A DNA stretch of 64,000 nucleotides, taken from positions 62,001 to 126,000 of the forward strand of contig NZ_JOBH01000003.1 of NCBI RefSeq assembly GCF_000717745.1, read 5' to 3'. The notes under the pieces are model-generated. The model worked only from the letters and a program-made list of their open reading frames with translations, did not search any database and was not told where the DNA came from. Below, piece by piece: positions 32,650 to 40,848 of this stretch. The translations under genes were made by a program, and so were the position numbers. Position 1 is the stretch's first letter. The number at the start of each line of letters is the position of its first letter. The DNA is from Streptomyces violens. GTDB lineage: Bacteria > Actinomycetota > Actinomycetes > Streptomycetales > Streptomycetaceae.

Positions 32650-34392
32650 ATGGCGAAGCAGACCGTGGCCGAGCAGTTCGTCGACATCCTGGCGCGCGCC
32701 GGGGTCAAGCGGCTGTACGGAGTCGTCGGCGACAGCCTGAACCCCGTCGTCGACGCCATCCGCCGCACCTCGGCGGTCGACTGGGTCCAGGTCCGGCACG
32801 AGGAGGTCGCGGCGTTCGCGGCCGGCGCCGAGGCCCAGATCACCGGCCGGCTCGCCGCCTGCGCCGGCTCCTGCGGCCCGGGCAACCTCCACCTCATCAA
32901 CGGCCTGTTCGACGCCCACCGTTCGATGGCCCCCGTACTGGCCCTCGCCTCGCACATCCCCTCCAGCGAGATCGGCACGAGCTTCTTCCAGGAGACCCAC
33001 CCCGACCAGCTCTTCCAGGAGTGCAGCCATTACTGCGAGCTGATCTCCAACACCCGGCAGATGCCGCGCGTCCTGCAGACCGCGATCCAGCACGCGGTGG
33101 GCCGCAGCGGCGTCTCCGTCGTCGCGCTGCCCGGCGACATCGCGGGCGAGGACGCGCCCGAACGCGCCGAGGAACACGCGTTGGTCACCTCGCGGCCGTC
33201 CGTACGCCCCGGCGACGCCGAGATCGCGCAGCTCGCCCGCATGATCGACCAGGCCGGCAAGGTCACGCTCTTCTGCGGCAGCGGTACGGCGGGCGCCCAC
33301 GCCGAGGTCATGGAGCTGGCCGAAAAGATCAAGTCGCCCGTCGGCCACGCGCTGCGCGGCAAGGAGTGGATCCAGTACGACAATAAGTTCGATGTTGGGA
33401 TGAGCGGTCTGCTCGGGTACGGCGCTGCCTATGAGGCCACGCACGAGTGCGATCTGCTGATCCTGCTCGGCACGGACTTCCCGTACAACGCGTTCCTCCC
33501 GAAGGACGTGCCGATCGTGCAGGTCGACGTGCGCGCCGAGCACCTCGGTCGCCGCTCCACGCTGGACCTGGCCGTCTGGGGCGACGTACGGGAGACGCTG
33601 CGCTGCCTGACCCCGCTGGTCCAGGAGAAGAAGAACCGCCGCTTCCTGGACCGGATGCTGAAGAAGCACGCCGACGCGCTGGAGGGCGTGGTCAAGGCGT
33701 ACACCCGCAAGGTGGACCGGCACGTGCCGGTCCACCCCGAGTACGTGGCCTCCGTGCTGGACGAGGAGGCATCGGACGACGCGGTCTTCACCGTGGACAC
33801 CGGGATGTGCAACGTCTGGGCGGCGCGTTACCTCACGCCCAACGGGCGCCGCCGCGTCATCGGTTCGTTCACCCACGGGTCGATGGCCAACGCGCTGCCG
33901 CAGGCCATCGGCGCGCAGCTGACCGACCGCCGGCGGCAGGTCGTCTCGATGTCCGGCGACGGCGGCTTCTCCATGCTGATGGGCGACTTCCTCACCCTGG
34001 TCCAGCACAACCTGCCGGTGAAGGTCGTGTTGTTCAACAATTCCTCACTCGGGATGGTCGAGCTGGAGATGCTGGTGGCGGGCCTGCCCTCGTACGGCAC
34101 CGGCAATCAGAACCCCGACTTCGCGGCCATCGCCCGGGCGGCGGGCGCGTACGGCGTCCGCGTGGAGAAGCCCAAGCACCTGCGGGGCGCGCTGCGGGAC
34201 GCCTTCAAGCACAACGGTCCCGCGCTCGTCGACGTCGTCACCGACCCGAACGCGCTGTCCATCCCACCGAAGATCAGCGCTGACATGGTGACCGGCTTCG
34301 CGCTCTCGGCGGGCAAGATCGTGCTGGACGGCGGCGTGGGCCGGATGGTGCAGATGGCCCGGTCCAACCTCCGCAACATCCCACGCTTCTGA
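32650..34392 (+). CDS. poxB: Pyruvate dehydrogenase (quinone) / thiamine-diphosphate enzyme
   Basis: Peripheral flavoprotein that oxidises pyruvate to acetate and CO2, passing electrons to quinone. The 580 residues show the TPP-enzyme order: N-terminal PYR domain with catalytic Glu51 (VRHEEVAAFAAG), a FAD-binding middle (about 190-340), and a PP domain with the GDG-N(N) motif (436-464). The C-terminal 30 residues (KIVLDGGVGRMVQMARSN) match the membrane-binding end of PoxB rather than acetolactate synthase. ATG at 32650. No obvious partner gene adjoins it. A related indole- or oxalyl-decarboxylase is less likely given the overall match. Confidence 0.88.
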   Translation: MAKQTVAEQFVDILARAGVKRLYGVVGDSLNPVVDAIRRTSAVDWVQVRHEEVAAFAAGAEAQITGRLAACAGSCGPGNLHLINGLFDAHRSMAPVLALASHIPSSEIGTSFFQETHPDQLFQECSHYCELISNTRQMPRVLQTAIQHAVGRSGVSVVALPGDIAGEDAPERAEEHALVTSRPSVRPGDAEIAQLARMIDQAGKVTLFCGSGTAGAHAEVMELAEKIKSPVGHALRGKEWIQYDNKFDVGMSGLLGYGAAYEATHECDLLILLGTDFPYNAFLPKDVPIVQVDVRAEHLGRRSTLDLAVWGDVRETLRCLTPLVQEKKNRRFLDRMLKKHADALEGVVKAYTRKVDRHVPVHPEYVASVLDEEASDDAVFTVDTGMCNVWAARYLTPNGRRRVIGSFTHGSMANALPQAIGAQLTDRRRQVVSMSGDGGFSMLMGDFLTLVQHNLPVKVVLFNNSSLGMVELEMLVAGLPSYGTGNQNPDFAAIARAAGAYGVRVEKPKHLRGALRDAFKHNGPALVDVVTDPNALSIPPKISADMVTGFALSAGKIVLDGGVGRMVQMARSNLRNIPRF

Positions 34393-34812
34393 GCCGTTAC
34401 CGTCCAGACGGGCACATGCCCCGCACCTGTGCCTGTCCGCGGCAGGAGGAGTCAGGAGCTTCCGAGCTGCGCCGCTGTGCCGCGGCGGCACGGACGCGGG
34501 CGTAGCCGCACCGGGCCACTCGGCGGACCCCGCGCCGCGATCTCTTCCGGGACGCGGTGCACCGGGTGCGGCAGCGGGCCGGTCGACAGCGAGGGCGAAT
34601 TCGTCCTACGGACGGCCGTGCCGCGCTCCCGTTTCCGCCCTTGTCATGACAGCCGGACAGGACCTTGGTCGGGACCAGCCGGGCATCTCGTGGCATATGC
34701 GGAAGCAGGGGGCGAAGCTTGGGCCGTATCCCGATGGGCATGCATCGATCTGAGGTCGTTCGACAGATCGGGGATGAAGATCGGGGACACCGGAGCGCTC
34801 GGGGCGGGGAGG
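34393..34812. other. 420-base region between poxB and the HATPase gene
   Basis: No convincing gene. A GTGCCG/CGGCAC hairpin lies at 34477-34491, and several short ORFs under 30 codons begin here without good ribosome sites. The 3' part, from about 34774, is open in frame with the HATPase gene and could be its longer N-terminus. Confidence 0.5.
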
Positions 34813-35295
34813 ATGAAGCATCAGCCTGTACGGGGCGAGCAACTGCACGGACGGACCGACGGGCCGGTCACCGGCCCCCTCGGCAGCCGTGGCGGAACAT
34901 GGAGGGAAGGGCAGCGGCCGAGGGCCGTCCGGCACCGGCTGCGCCGCGCCGACCTCACGGCGGTGGCGAGGGTCCGCAGGGACCTGCGCCGGCAGCTGGC
35001 CCACTGGGGGGATACCGGCAGGTCGGACATCGCGGAGCTGCTCATCAGCGAGCTGGTCACCAACGCACTGGTGCACACCGACCGGGGCGCCGTGGTGACC
35101 GTGACGGTGACCGACCGCCTGCGGGTGGAAGTACGGGACTTCGTGTCCCGGCGGCCGCAGCCCCGCAGACCGACCACCGAAGGCACTTCGGGGAGAGGAC
35201 TGATGCTGGTGCGCTCACTCGCGGACGCCTGGGGCATACGGATGCACGGCGTCGGCAAGTGCGTGTGGTTCGAACTGGGCGGCACGGCGGCGTGA
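34813..35295 (+). CDS. HATPase_c regulator of the RsbW/anti-sigma type
   Basis: Small GHKL ATP-binding protein (160 residues from the ATG at 34813; an in-frame ATG at 34774 gives 173). The N box ELLISELVTNALVHT and G box SGRGLMLVRSLADAWG are clear. The intervening DxG box is weak (RDFVSRRPQPRRP). Streptomyces encodes many such proteins; known members bind sigma factors or anti-anti-sigma partners, but no partner gene adjoins this one. The Arg-rich N-terminal 40 residues are likely flexible. A 14-bp terminator hairpin follows. Confidence 0.75.
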   Translation: MKHQPVRGEQLHGRTDGPVTGPLGSRGGTWREGQRPRAVRHRLRRADLTAVARVRRDLRRQLAHWGDTGRSDIAELLISELVTNALVHTDRGAVVTVTVTDRLRVEVRDFVSRRPQPRRPTTEGTSGRGLMLVRSLADAWGIRMHGVGKCVWFELGGTAA

Positions 35296-35321
35296 GTCCC
35301 GGTGCTCCGCTCGGCGAACGT

Positions 35322-35355
35322 GCGGCGGGCCGCCCTTCAAGGGGCGGCCCGCCGC
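35322..35355. terminator. Bidirectional terminator hairpin
   Basis: GCGGCGGGCCGCCC (35322-35335) pairs perfectly with 35342-35355 around TTCAAG. It lies between the convergent HATPase and DUF2637 genes and is followed by TCTGTTGT. Strong stem, so likely functional for both. Confidence 0.88.
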
Positions 35356-35391
35356 TCTGTTGTCACGTTCCGCTCGGCGCGTTGAGCTCGC

Positions 35392-36483
35392 TCAGCCGAA
35401 CTGCCGCTCGATCTCGGCGAGTTTCTCCTCCAGGGAGTCCAGCCGCGGGATCGTCTGCGTGTCGTCCTCGGCGGTGAGGTCCACGGTCCGCGTGCCCTGC
35501 CCATCGGCGCGGCCGGTCACGGCCTTCAGCGTCGGGCGCGACCGCCGCCGGTCGCCCGGAGCGGGCTCCGCCTCGATACCCGGGCTCCCGGCCGGAGGCG
35601 GCGCCTCGACCGCCTGGGCCTCGATCGCCGGCGTTTCGGCCTGCTGTGCCACCGGCCGTCCGGCTGTCACGGCCGGCAGCTGACGGGCGTGGCGCCCCCA
35701 CCGGTGCTGCCGGTTCAGCGCCTTCACCCGGGCCCGGTCGAGCTTGCCCTGCTCGCGCCGGCGCCGCCGCGCCTCCTCCTTCTCGCGGCGGTCCTCGCGT
35801 ACCTCGTCGACCGCTTCGTCCAGGCTCCGTACGCCCTCCAGCAGCATCAGTGACCAGGCGGCGAACGTCTCGCGCGGGGCACGCAGCCAGCGCACCATCC
35901 GGATCTGCGGCAGCGGCCGCGGTACCAGGCCCTGTTCGCGCAGCGCCGCCCGGCGGGTCTGCTTCAGCGCCCGGTCGAAGAGGACCGCGGCGGAGAGCGA
36001 CATGCCCGCGAAGAACTGCGGCGCGCCCGCGTGGTCCAGGCCGCGCGGCGCGTGCACCCAGTTGAACCACGCGGCCGCGCCCGCGAACGTCCACACCAGC
36101 ATCCGGGAGCCGAGCGCCGCGTCACCGTGGCTGGCCTCGCGCACGGCCAGTACGGAGCAGAACATCGCGGCGCCGTCCAGGCCGAACGGCACCAGGTACT
36201 CCCAGCCCCCGGAGAGGTTGAGGTTCTGCCGGCCGAAGCCGACCAGGCCGTGGAAGGAGAGCGCGGCCGCCACCGCGGCGCAGCAGAAGAGCAGCAGGTA
36301 GGACGCCGAGCCGTAGATGGCCTCCTTGCGGCGGCGGCGTTCCTCGCTGCGCTCCCAGGAGTCGTCGGCCGCCTTGTCCGCGCTCTGCTTGCCGCGCAGG
36401 ACCACCGCCACGGCTGCCGTCACGCCGATGAGCAGCAGGGCTCCCGGGACGAGCCAGTCCAGCGATATGTCCGTCATTCTCAT
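35392..36483 (-). CDS. DUF2637 membrane protein (Spd-like)
   Basis: A 363-residue membrane protein. One N-terminal helix (about 10-30) is followed by a charged linker and four helices (about 57-160), matching DUF2637 (SYLLLFCCAAVAAALSFHGL, then PFGLDGAAMFCSVLAVRE). The C-terminal half is cytoplasmic, rich in Arg/Glu and Pro, with EKEEARRRRREQGKLDRARV. DUF2637 proteins are frequent on actinomycete plasmids and integrative elements as spread functions, but no other transfer gene lies here. The ATG at 36483 follows AAGGGG by seven bases. Function unknown. Confidence 0.72.
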   Translation of the reverse strand: MRMTDISLDWLVPGALLLIGVTAAVAVVLRGKQSADKAADDSWERSEERRRRKEAIYGSASYLLLFCCAAVAAALSFHGLVGFGRQNLNLSGGWEYLVPFGLDGAAMFCSVLAVREASHGDAALGSRMLVWTFAGAAAWFNWVHAPRGLDHAGAPQFFAGMSLSAAVLFDRALKQTRRAALREQGLVPRPLPQIRMVRWLRAPRETFAAWSLMLLEGVRSLDEAVDEVREDRREKEEARRRRREQGKLDRARVKALNRQHRWGRHARQLPAVTAGRPVAQQAETPAIEAQAVEAPPPAGSPGIEAEPAPGDRRRSRPTLKAVTGRADGQGTRTVDLTAEDDTQTIPRLDSLEEKLAEIERQFG

Positions 36484-36710
36484 CTGGGACCCCTTGCATC
36501 GCGGTACGCGTTTCGCGCGACATCCTGGCGGAGTCGGCCGGTACGGCAGGGGTTTTCGGGGCAAGAGGACGCCAAGGAGGCGCCCCGGGCCGCCGAGAGG
36601 GCCGAACTGTTCGTACAGCCTTAGGGGCGGCGGCAGTTGAGTTCGATTGTCGCCACTCGATCGGGTGGCTGGGGAGTAGTCCGCTGTGGCGGGGGAGCGG
36701 AGCGCTCGGG

Positions 36711-37559
36711 TCAGGCGCTCGCGGTCAGCCGCGCGACCCGGTCCGCGTCGCAGGTGCGCGGGCAGGTGACGCAGGTGTCCTCCGGGCGCACCGTGTAGAA
36801 CATGCAGCAGCTCGCGCGGTCCCGCGTCGGGAGCTGCTCGCCGGCCGGGCCGGTCAGCTCGCGGAAGCCCGCGCCGCCGACGTACGGCGCCGTCGAGCCC
36901 GGCAGCAGCCGCGCCACCTCGGCCACGGCGCGCGGCTCCTCGCCGAGCAGATGGCCGAGGTACCACAGCCCCTCGACGATCTCGTCCGTCGCCATGCCCC
37001 ACAGGGCGCGCGGGCCGCGCCGCACGCGGGGCCGGAAGCCGTCCAGTACCGGCCCGAGGTGCTCGGCGACCGCGGCCCGCACCTCGGCGCGCAGCGCCTC
37101 CTCGTCGGCCACGACCACGGCGCCCGGCAGCCCGGCCGCCGGGTCGTCGGGCAGGCACGCGAAGGAGGTGATGCGTACGGCCGCGTGGCCCAGCTCGCGC
37201 GGGAAGAAGACGGCGCCGGCGGGCAGCCGGGGCACCCGGCGGTGCAGGAACCACGGCATGGTGATCAGCAGGCAGGCCGGCCAGGCGTACCGGTGCAGGC
37301 CGAAGCTCGCGACCACGTCCGGGCGGGCGCGCTTCCCGTAGTTCTTGATCACCTGCGCGTCGTCCCAGGCCAGGAAGGCGTCCAGGGCCTCGCCGCCGGC
37401 CGCCAGCTCCGCCGCGCTCGTCCACTCCTCGCCCGTCGGGGCCGCGTCCTGCGGCCCGAGCTCGGTCACCCGCAGGCCCGGGAACACCTCGGTGAGCCGG
37501 GCATAGGCGCCGGTCACGGGGGAAGGGGACGGCGGGGCGGCGAGGACGGAAGCATTCAT
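36711..37559 (-). CDS. fhuF: FhuF-type ferric siderophore reductase ([2Fe-2S])
   Basis: Cytoplasmic reductase that removes iron from imported ferric siderophores. The 282-residue protein ends with the cluster motif of the family: Cys251-Cys252, Cys263 and Cys266 (ASCCMFY, DTCVTCPRTC; spacing CC-x10-C-x2-C), with an extra Cys270. The body (about 60-230) follows the FhuF/IucA-like fold (ACLLITMPWFLHRRVP). ATG at 37559, 27 bases downstream of a near-perfect iron box, so expression should rise when iron is short. No siderophore uptake gene adjoins it in the window. Confidence 0.88.
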   Translation of the reverse strand: MNASVLAAPPSPSPVTGAYARLTEVFPGLRVTELGPQDAAPTGEEWTSAAELAAGGEALDAFLAWDDAQVIKNYGKRARPDVVASFGLHRYAWPACLLITMPWFLHRRVPRLPAGAVFFPRELGHAAVRITSFACLPDDPAAGLPGAVVVADEEALRAEVRAAVAEHLGPVLDGFRPRVRRGPRALWGMATDEIVEGLWYLGHLLGEEPRAVAEVARLLPGSTAPYVGGAGFRELTGPAGEQLPTRDRASCCMFYTVRPEDTCVTCPRTCDADRVARLTASA

Positions 37560-37585
37560 GCGGGGACCACCGAATCGCGTCGTTG

Positions 37586-37604
37586 GCAGGTAAGGCTTAC
37601 CTTA
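37586..37604. promoter_or_regulatory. IdeR/DmdR1-type iron box
   Basis: GCAGGTAAGGCTTACCTTA contains the perfect 15-base palindrome AGGTAAG-G-CTTACCT (37588-37602) and closely follows the TTAGGTTAGSCTAACCTAA consensus of actinobacterial iron regulators. Placed 27 bases before fhuF and 71 before the divergent GntR gene. Repression of fhuF under iron plenty is the expected effect. Confidence 0.85.
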
Positions 37605-37674
37605 GCGGAACTCTCCGAGGTTTGAACTGCGGCAGGGGCCGCCTATGGTGCACAAGGACATCAGGAGGTACCCC

Positions 37675-38475
37675 ATGGAGCAGCGCGCAGCGGAAGAGCC
37701 GCCGCGGATACGCGCCCGCGTGCCCGCGCAGGGGCGCCCCGAGGCGGTACGCGGACGGCACCCGGCCGACGGCGACGGTGCCGTCACCCACGCCGTCGCG
37801 GCCCCGCCCGCAGCGTCCCCCGCCGCCTCCGCCGCGCCCTCCGTACGCAAGCCGCAGCGGCACTCCGTACGCGCGCAGGTCCTGGCCGCGCTCCGCGACG
37901 CGCTGCTCTCCGGCGAGCTGGCCCCCGGCGCCGTCTACTCGGCGCCCGCACTCGCCGACAGCTTCGGCGTGTCGCCGACGCCGGTCCGCGAGGCGATGCA
38001 GCAGCTCGCCGTCGAGGGCGCGATCGAGGTGGTCCCCAACCGCGGCTTCCGGGTCGCCGAGCGCACCCCCCGCGACCTCGCCGAGCTGGCCGAGGTACGG
38101 GCCATGCTGGAGGTACCGGCCGTCCTGCGGCTGGCCCGCACGCTGCCCCCCGAACGCTGGGAGGAGCTGCGCCCACTGGCCGCCGCGACCGTCACGGCCG
38201 CCGGCCACGGCGACTGCGTGGCGTACGCCGAGGCGGACCGCGCCTTCCACCGCGCGCTCCTCGCCCTGACCGGCAACCGCCAGCTGACCCTCGTCGCCGA
38301 GGACGTACAGCGCCGCACGTCCTGGCCGTGCGCCGCCACCCGAGTCGGCGTCGCCGACCTCCTGGCCGACGCCTCGGACCACATGGCCCTCCTCGACGCC
38401 CTCCAGACCCAGGACCTCCCCCTCACAGAACGCATAGCCCGCGACCACCTCACGGGGAACCGCTTCCTGCACTGA
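37675..38475 (+). CDS. GntR-family regulator, FadR/FCD type
   Basis: DNA-binding regulator, 266 residues. A Pro/Ala-rich N-terminal 60 residues precede the winged helix (about 62-130: SVRAQVLAALRDALLSGEL, then TPVREAMQQLAVEGAIEVVP). An all-helical FCD effector domain (about 135-260) includes the DRAFHRALLALTGNRQL stretch that carries a metal/ligand site in this family. AGGAGG lies six bases before the ATG at 37675. It is divergent from fhuF and shares the region with the iron box. The regulon and ligand are unknown; GntR/FCD proteins usually sense organic acids. Confidence 0.85.
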   Translation: MEQRAAEEPPRIRARVPAQGRPEAVRGRHPADGDGAVTHAVAAPPAASPAASAAPSVRKPQRHSVRAQVLAALRDALLSGELAPGAVYSAPALADSFGVSPTPVREAMQQLAVEGAIEVVPNRGFRVAERTPRDLAELAEVRAMLEVPAVLRLARTLPPERWEELRPLAAATVTAAGHGDCVAYAEADRAFHRALLALTGNRQLTLVAEDVQRRTSWPCAATRVGVADLLADASDHMALLDALQTQDLPLTERIARDHLTGNRFLH

Positions 38476-38568
38476 GGAACCCATCACCGGGCATCACCCG
38501 ACTGGCGGCCCCTGTATTGCCGTGCTCTGCTGGGAGGAGCACCATTCCTCCCGGCTCAGGCGGCCGCT

Positions 38569-39522
38569 ATGAACAACTCCTCACCACCGGACCCGCACGT
38601 GTGGCGGCGTCAGCAGGCACCGCCGCCCAGGCCCCGCCGCCGAGGAAGGGCGCGGCTGCTCTCCGTACTCGCCGCTCCGGCCGCGTTCGTCGTGTTCGCC
38701 GGCATCAGCGGCTGCGGCGAGAGCGGTGGCCGGATGGATGCCGACCAGGATCCGGCGGCGACCGAGCCCGGGCCGGCGGTCTCCGAACCGCCGGCGGAGG
38801 ACTCCGAGGAACCCACCGACGCGCCCGCTTCCTCCGAGCAGCGGCGGAGCACCGCGCACGCCTCCGTGGCGCGCATCATCGACGGCGACACGCTGGAGGT
38901 CTTCGGAGGGGGCGGCCTCCTCCCGGACGGCGCCCAGGCCACCGTCCGCCTGCTGGAGATCGACGCCCCCGAGGTCGGCACCTGCCACGCCGGCGAAGCG
39001 ACCGACCGCCTCTCGGACCTGCTGCCGCTGGGCTCCGACGTACGCATCGAACGCGACGAGGAGCTGAAGGACCGCTACGGCCGTTATCTGCTGTACGTGT
39101 GGAACGACGGAGGGCAGTTCGTCAACGAGACGATGGTCTCCGGCGGGGACGCCAAGGCGACCCTCTTCCCGCCCAACGACAAGCACTGGCCGACGATCTC
39201 CCGGGCGGCCGACGAGGCCGAGCAGCTGGAGGCGGGGCTGTGGGCCGGTTGTGACGACACGTCACCTGCTCCGGATCCCGCGGACACGCCGACGGACGAA
39301 CCCACCGACGTGCCCACCGATGTGCCCACAGACGTACCCACCGACGCCCCCGAAACCGAGCCGTCGCAGGACGCCCCGTCCGAAGACACTCCGTCTCCGG
39401 AAGCGCCGGCAGGTGGGGCCGATGTCGACTGTTCCGATCTGTCGGGGCCCACCTCCGTGGGGCCGGATGATCCTTATCGGCTGGACCGGGACGGTGACGG
39501 CATCGGGTGTGACGTCGAGTGA
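38569..39522 (+). CDS. Surface lipoprotein thermonuclease with C-terminal Excalibur-like motif
   Basis: Predicted extracellular nuclease (317 residues). The N-terminal signal ends in a GISGC lipobox (Cys49). After an acidic spacer, the staphylococcal nuclease domain spans about 98-225. Its hallmarks are SVARIIDGDTLEV, VRLLEIDAPEVG and KDRYGRYLLYV, and the active-site Arg and Glu positions are present. A PTDV-repeat linker leads to a C-terminal calcium-binding Excalibur-type ending (DCSDLSG..., DRDGDGIGCDVE). Exported nucleases of this form degrade DNA/RNA outside the cell. It begins 93 bases after the GntR gene and converges with the next gene, 7 bases apart. Confidence 0.83.
   Translation: MNNSSPPDPHVWRRQQAPPPRPRRRGRARLLSVLAAPAAFVVFAGISGCGESGGRMDADQDPAATEPGPAVSEPPAEDSEEPTDAPASSEQRRSTAHASVARIIDGDTLEVFGGGGLLPDGAQATVRLLEIDAPEVGTCHAGEATDRLSDLLPLGSDVRIERDEELKDRYGRYLLYVWNDGGQFVNETMVSGGDAKATLFPPNDKHWPTISRAADEAEQLEAGLWAGCDDTSPAPDPADTPTDEPTDVPTDVPTDVPTDAPETEPSQDAPSEDTPSPEAPAGGADVDCSDLSGPTSVGPDDPYRLDRDGDGIGCDVE
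39301..39348 (+). repeat. 12-bp coding repeat (PTDV) in the nuclease linker
   Basis: Four 12-base units of the form CCCACCGACGTG (39301, 39313, 39325, 39337), each with one to three changes, encode PTDV PTDV PTDV PTDA. The protein linker length is likely variable between strains. Confidence 0.8.
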
Positions 39523-39529
39523 GGCTCCG

Positions 39530-40405
39530 TTACGCCGCCGTCGGCAGGTGGTCCGCCAGCCACGTAGGTACGCCGTCCATGAGGCGGAAGAGGCGGGCGG
39601 CCTCGGCGCGGAGGCGGGCCGCGTCCTCCTCCGGGGCGGCGTCGGCGAGGGCGGCGAGGGCCGGGGCCGTGCCGATGAGGTAGCCCAGTTCCTCGCGGAG
39701 GCGGAGGGATTCGGCGAAGCCGTGCCGGGCCTCGGCCAACTCGCCGTCGCGCAGGGCGAGTCCGGCGAGGTGGCGCCAGGTGAAGGAGAGCAGGAGCGGG
39801 TCGTCGTGGGCGGTCGCGGCGGCGTGTGCGCGACGGTAGGCGGCCCGCGCGGACTGCGGGCTGTCGGCGATGTGCTCGGCCATCAGGCCGCGCCGGAAGT
39901 CCAGCAGCGCGCGCCCCTCGGCGGCCGGCGGCAGCAGCGCCGCGGCGCGGCCGAGCGCCGCCCGGGCCTCGTCGGCGCGGTCGCGTACGCCCAGCACCGT
40001 GGCGGCGTAGGCGAGATGACCGCGCTCGCAGGCCGCCTCGCCGCGCTCGTCGTCGGTGGTCGCGCGGGCCTCGGCGTACCGCAGCGCGTCCTCCGCCTCG
40101 GCCCAGCCCGCGCAGGTGAACATGGAGCGCTCCACGAGGAGCGCCGCGCGGCGGAGCGCGGCGGCGGGGTGGGCCGCGGCGTGTGGTTCGAGCAGTGCGG
40201 CCGCGTCCTCCCAGCAGCCGCGGGACCGGAGCCGCCAGACCGCCCGGTCCAGTGGGCCGTCCCCGTCCTTGTCCCCGTCCGCGGCCGGACCGGCGGTCCT
40301 GGCCGCCGGCAGTCCCGTCACCGGTGCTCCCGGCACCGGCAGTCGTTCGACAGATCCTTCGGACCCATCGGTTTCGGCAGATTCCGGCATGGCGGTGTCC
40401 GCCAC
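39530..40405 (-). CDS. Conserved hypothetical protein, TPR-like
   Basis: Unrecognised 291-residue protein. After a Pro/Gly-rich 45-residue N-terminus, the body (about 55-285) is alpha-helical with tetratricopeptide-like pairs (RSRGCWEDAAALLEPHAAAH, AEDALRYAEARATTDDERGE, SLRLREELGYLIGTAPALAA). GTG at 40405 is chosen because GGGGAGGG lies five to six bases upstream; an in-frame ATG at 40390 is less well placed. Converges with the nuclease gene. Probably cytoplasmic; no enzyme motif seen. Confidence 0.65.
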   Translation of the reverse strand: MADTAMPESAETDGSEGSVERLPVPGAPVTGLPAARTAGPAADGDKDGDGPLDRAVWRLRSRGCWEDAAALLEPHAAAHPAAALRRAALLVERSMFTCAGWAEAEDALRYAEARATTDDERGEAACERGHLAYAATVLGVRDRADEARAALGRAAALLPPAAEGRALLDFRRGLMAEHIADSPQSARAAYRRAHAAATAHDDPLLLSFTWRHLAGLALRDGELAEARHGFAESLRLREELGYLIGTAPALAALADAAPEEDAARLRAEAARLFRLMDGVPTWLADHLPTAA

Positions 40406-40848
40406 ATTGCCCTCCCCGAGCGCACCTTTGAGCTGGACTGGAAGCAGTGGGCGAATCTCAGCACGAATTTCGGCGTGGGGCCAAGGGGCTGGGTGAATGA
40501 TTTCACAATCTCCGGCGGGCCGTGTACGGCGCGGAGTTGAGCCGCTAGGGAAGCGGATCACGGCTGTCCGGCGGGGTGCGCGCACGGGGTGATCGGCCGT
40601 CGACGGCCCTGACCTGGCGCTTCGATCGCCGTTGCGGCGGCGCGCGAAAGCCGCTCGAACGAGTGATCCGGAGTCACGCGGTCGGCCCCGCGCCGTGCGC
40701 CCTTCGCCGCCCGCCCCATGATCCCGTCGCCCGGTCCCGGTGCAGGAGGCGGTGGTGGACGCGTGGCGGAGTGCGGACCACCGGAACGAGGGGGTACGGA
40801 GAGCGCGCCGGCGGGGCGGAGATCATCCCTGGCGCCGACCGGGCGGCC
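40406..40848. other. 443-base region upstream of the TPR-like gene
   Basis: No gene found. The perfect 14-base palindrome GGCCGTCGACGGCC (40595-40608) lies about 190 bases upstream of the TPR-like gene start, and a CCGCT/AGCGG hairpin is nearby. An AT-richer stretch at 40440-40520 may hold the promoter. Confidence 0.4.

Noticed and set aside
30565..34008. Open frame of about 1,150 codons on the minus strand across ogt, the PP2C-like gene and poxB
   Set aside because: Antisense shadow of three well-supported genes; composition is non-protein-like and no start signal is present.
32650..34392. Acetolactate synthase
   Set aside because: The C-terminal membrane-binding-type end and lack of a small-subunit gene favour pyruvate:quinone oxidoreductase.
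34416..34812. Short ORFs of under 30 codons between poxB and the HATPase gene
   Set aside because: No ribosome sites and no coding-like third-position bias; considered chance frames.
35392..36483. Integrative element or plasmid remnant suggested by DUF2637
   Set aside because: No integrase, replication, tra gene, tRNA attachment site or base-composition change nearby; the gene is flanked by ordinary chromosomal genes.
36603..36613. LexA/SOS-like palindrome CGAACTGTTCG upstream of the DUF2637 gene
   Set aside because: Arms CGAAC and GTTCG are only one base apart; LexA sites in actinobacteria need about four to six bases between them.
39301..39348. Repeat array reminiscent of CRISPR
   Set aside because: Units are 12 bases with no spacers, in frame within the nuclease gene, and encode PTDV.
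40595..40608. Perfect palindrome GGCCGTCGACGGCC as an operator
   Set aside because: Short GC palindromes are frequent at this GC content, and it lies 190 bases from the nearest start with no partner site; kept only as an intergenic note.
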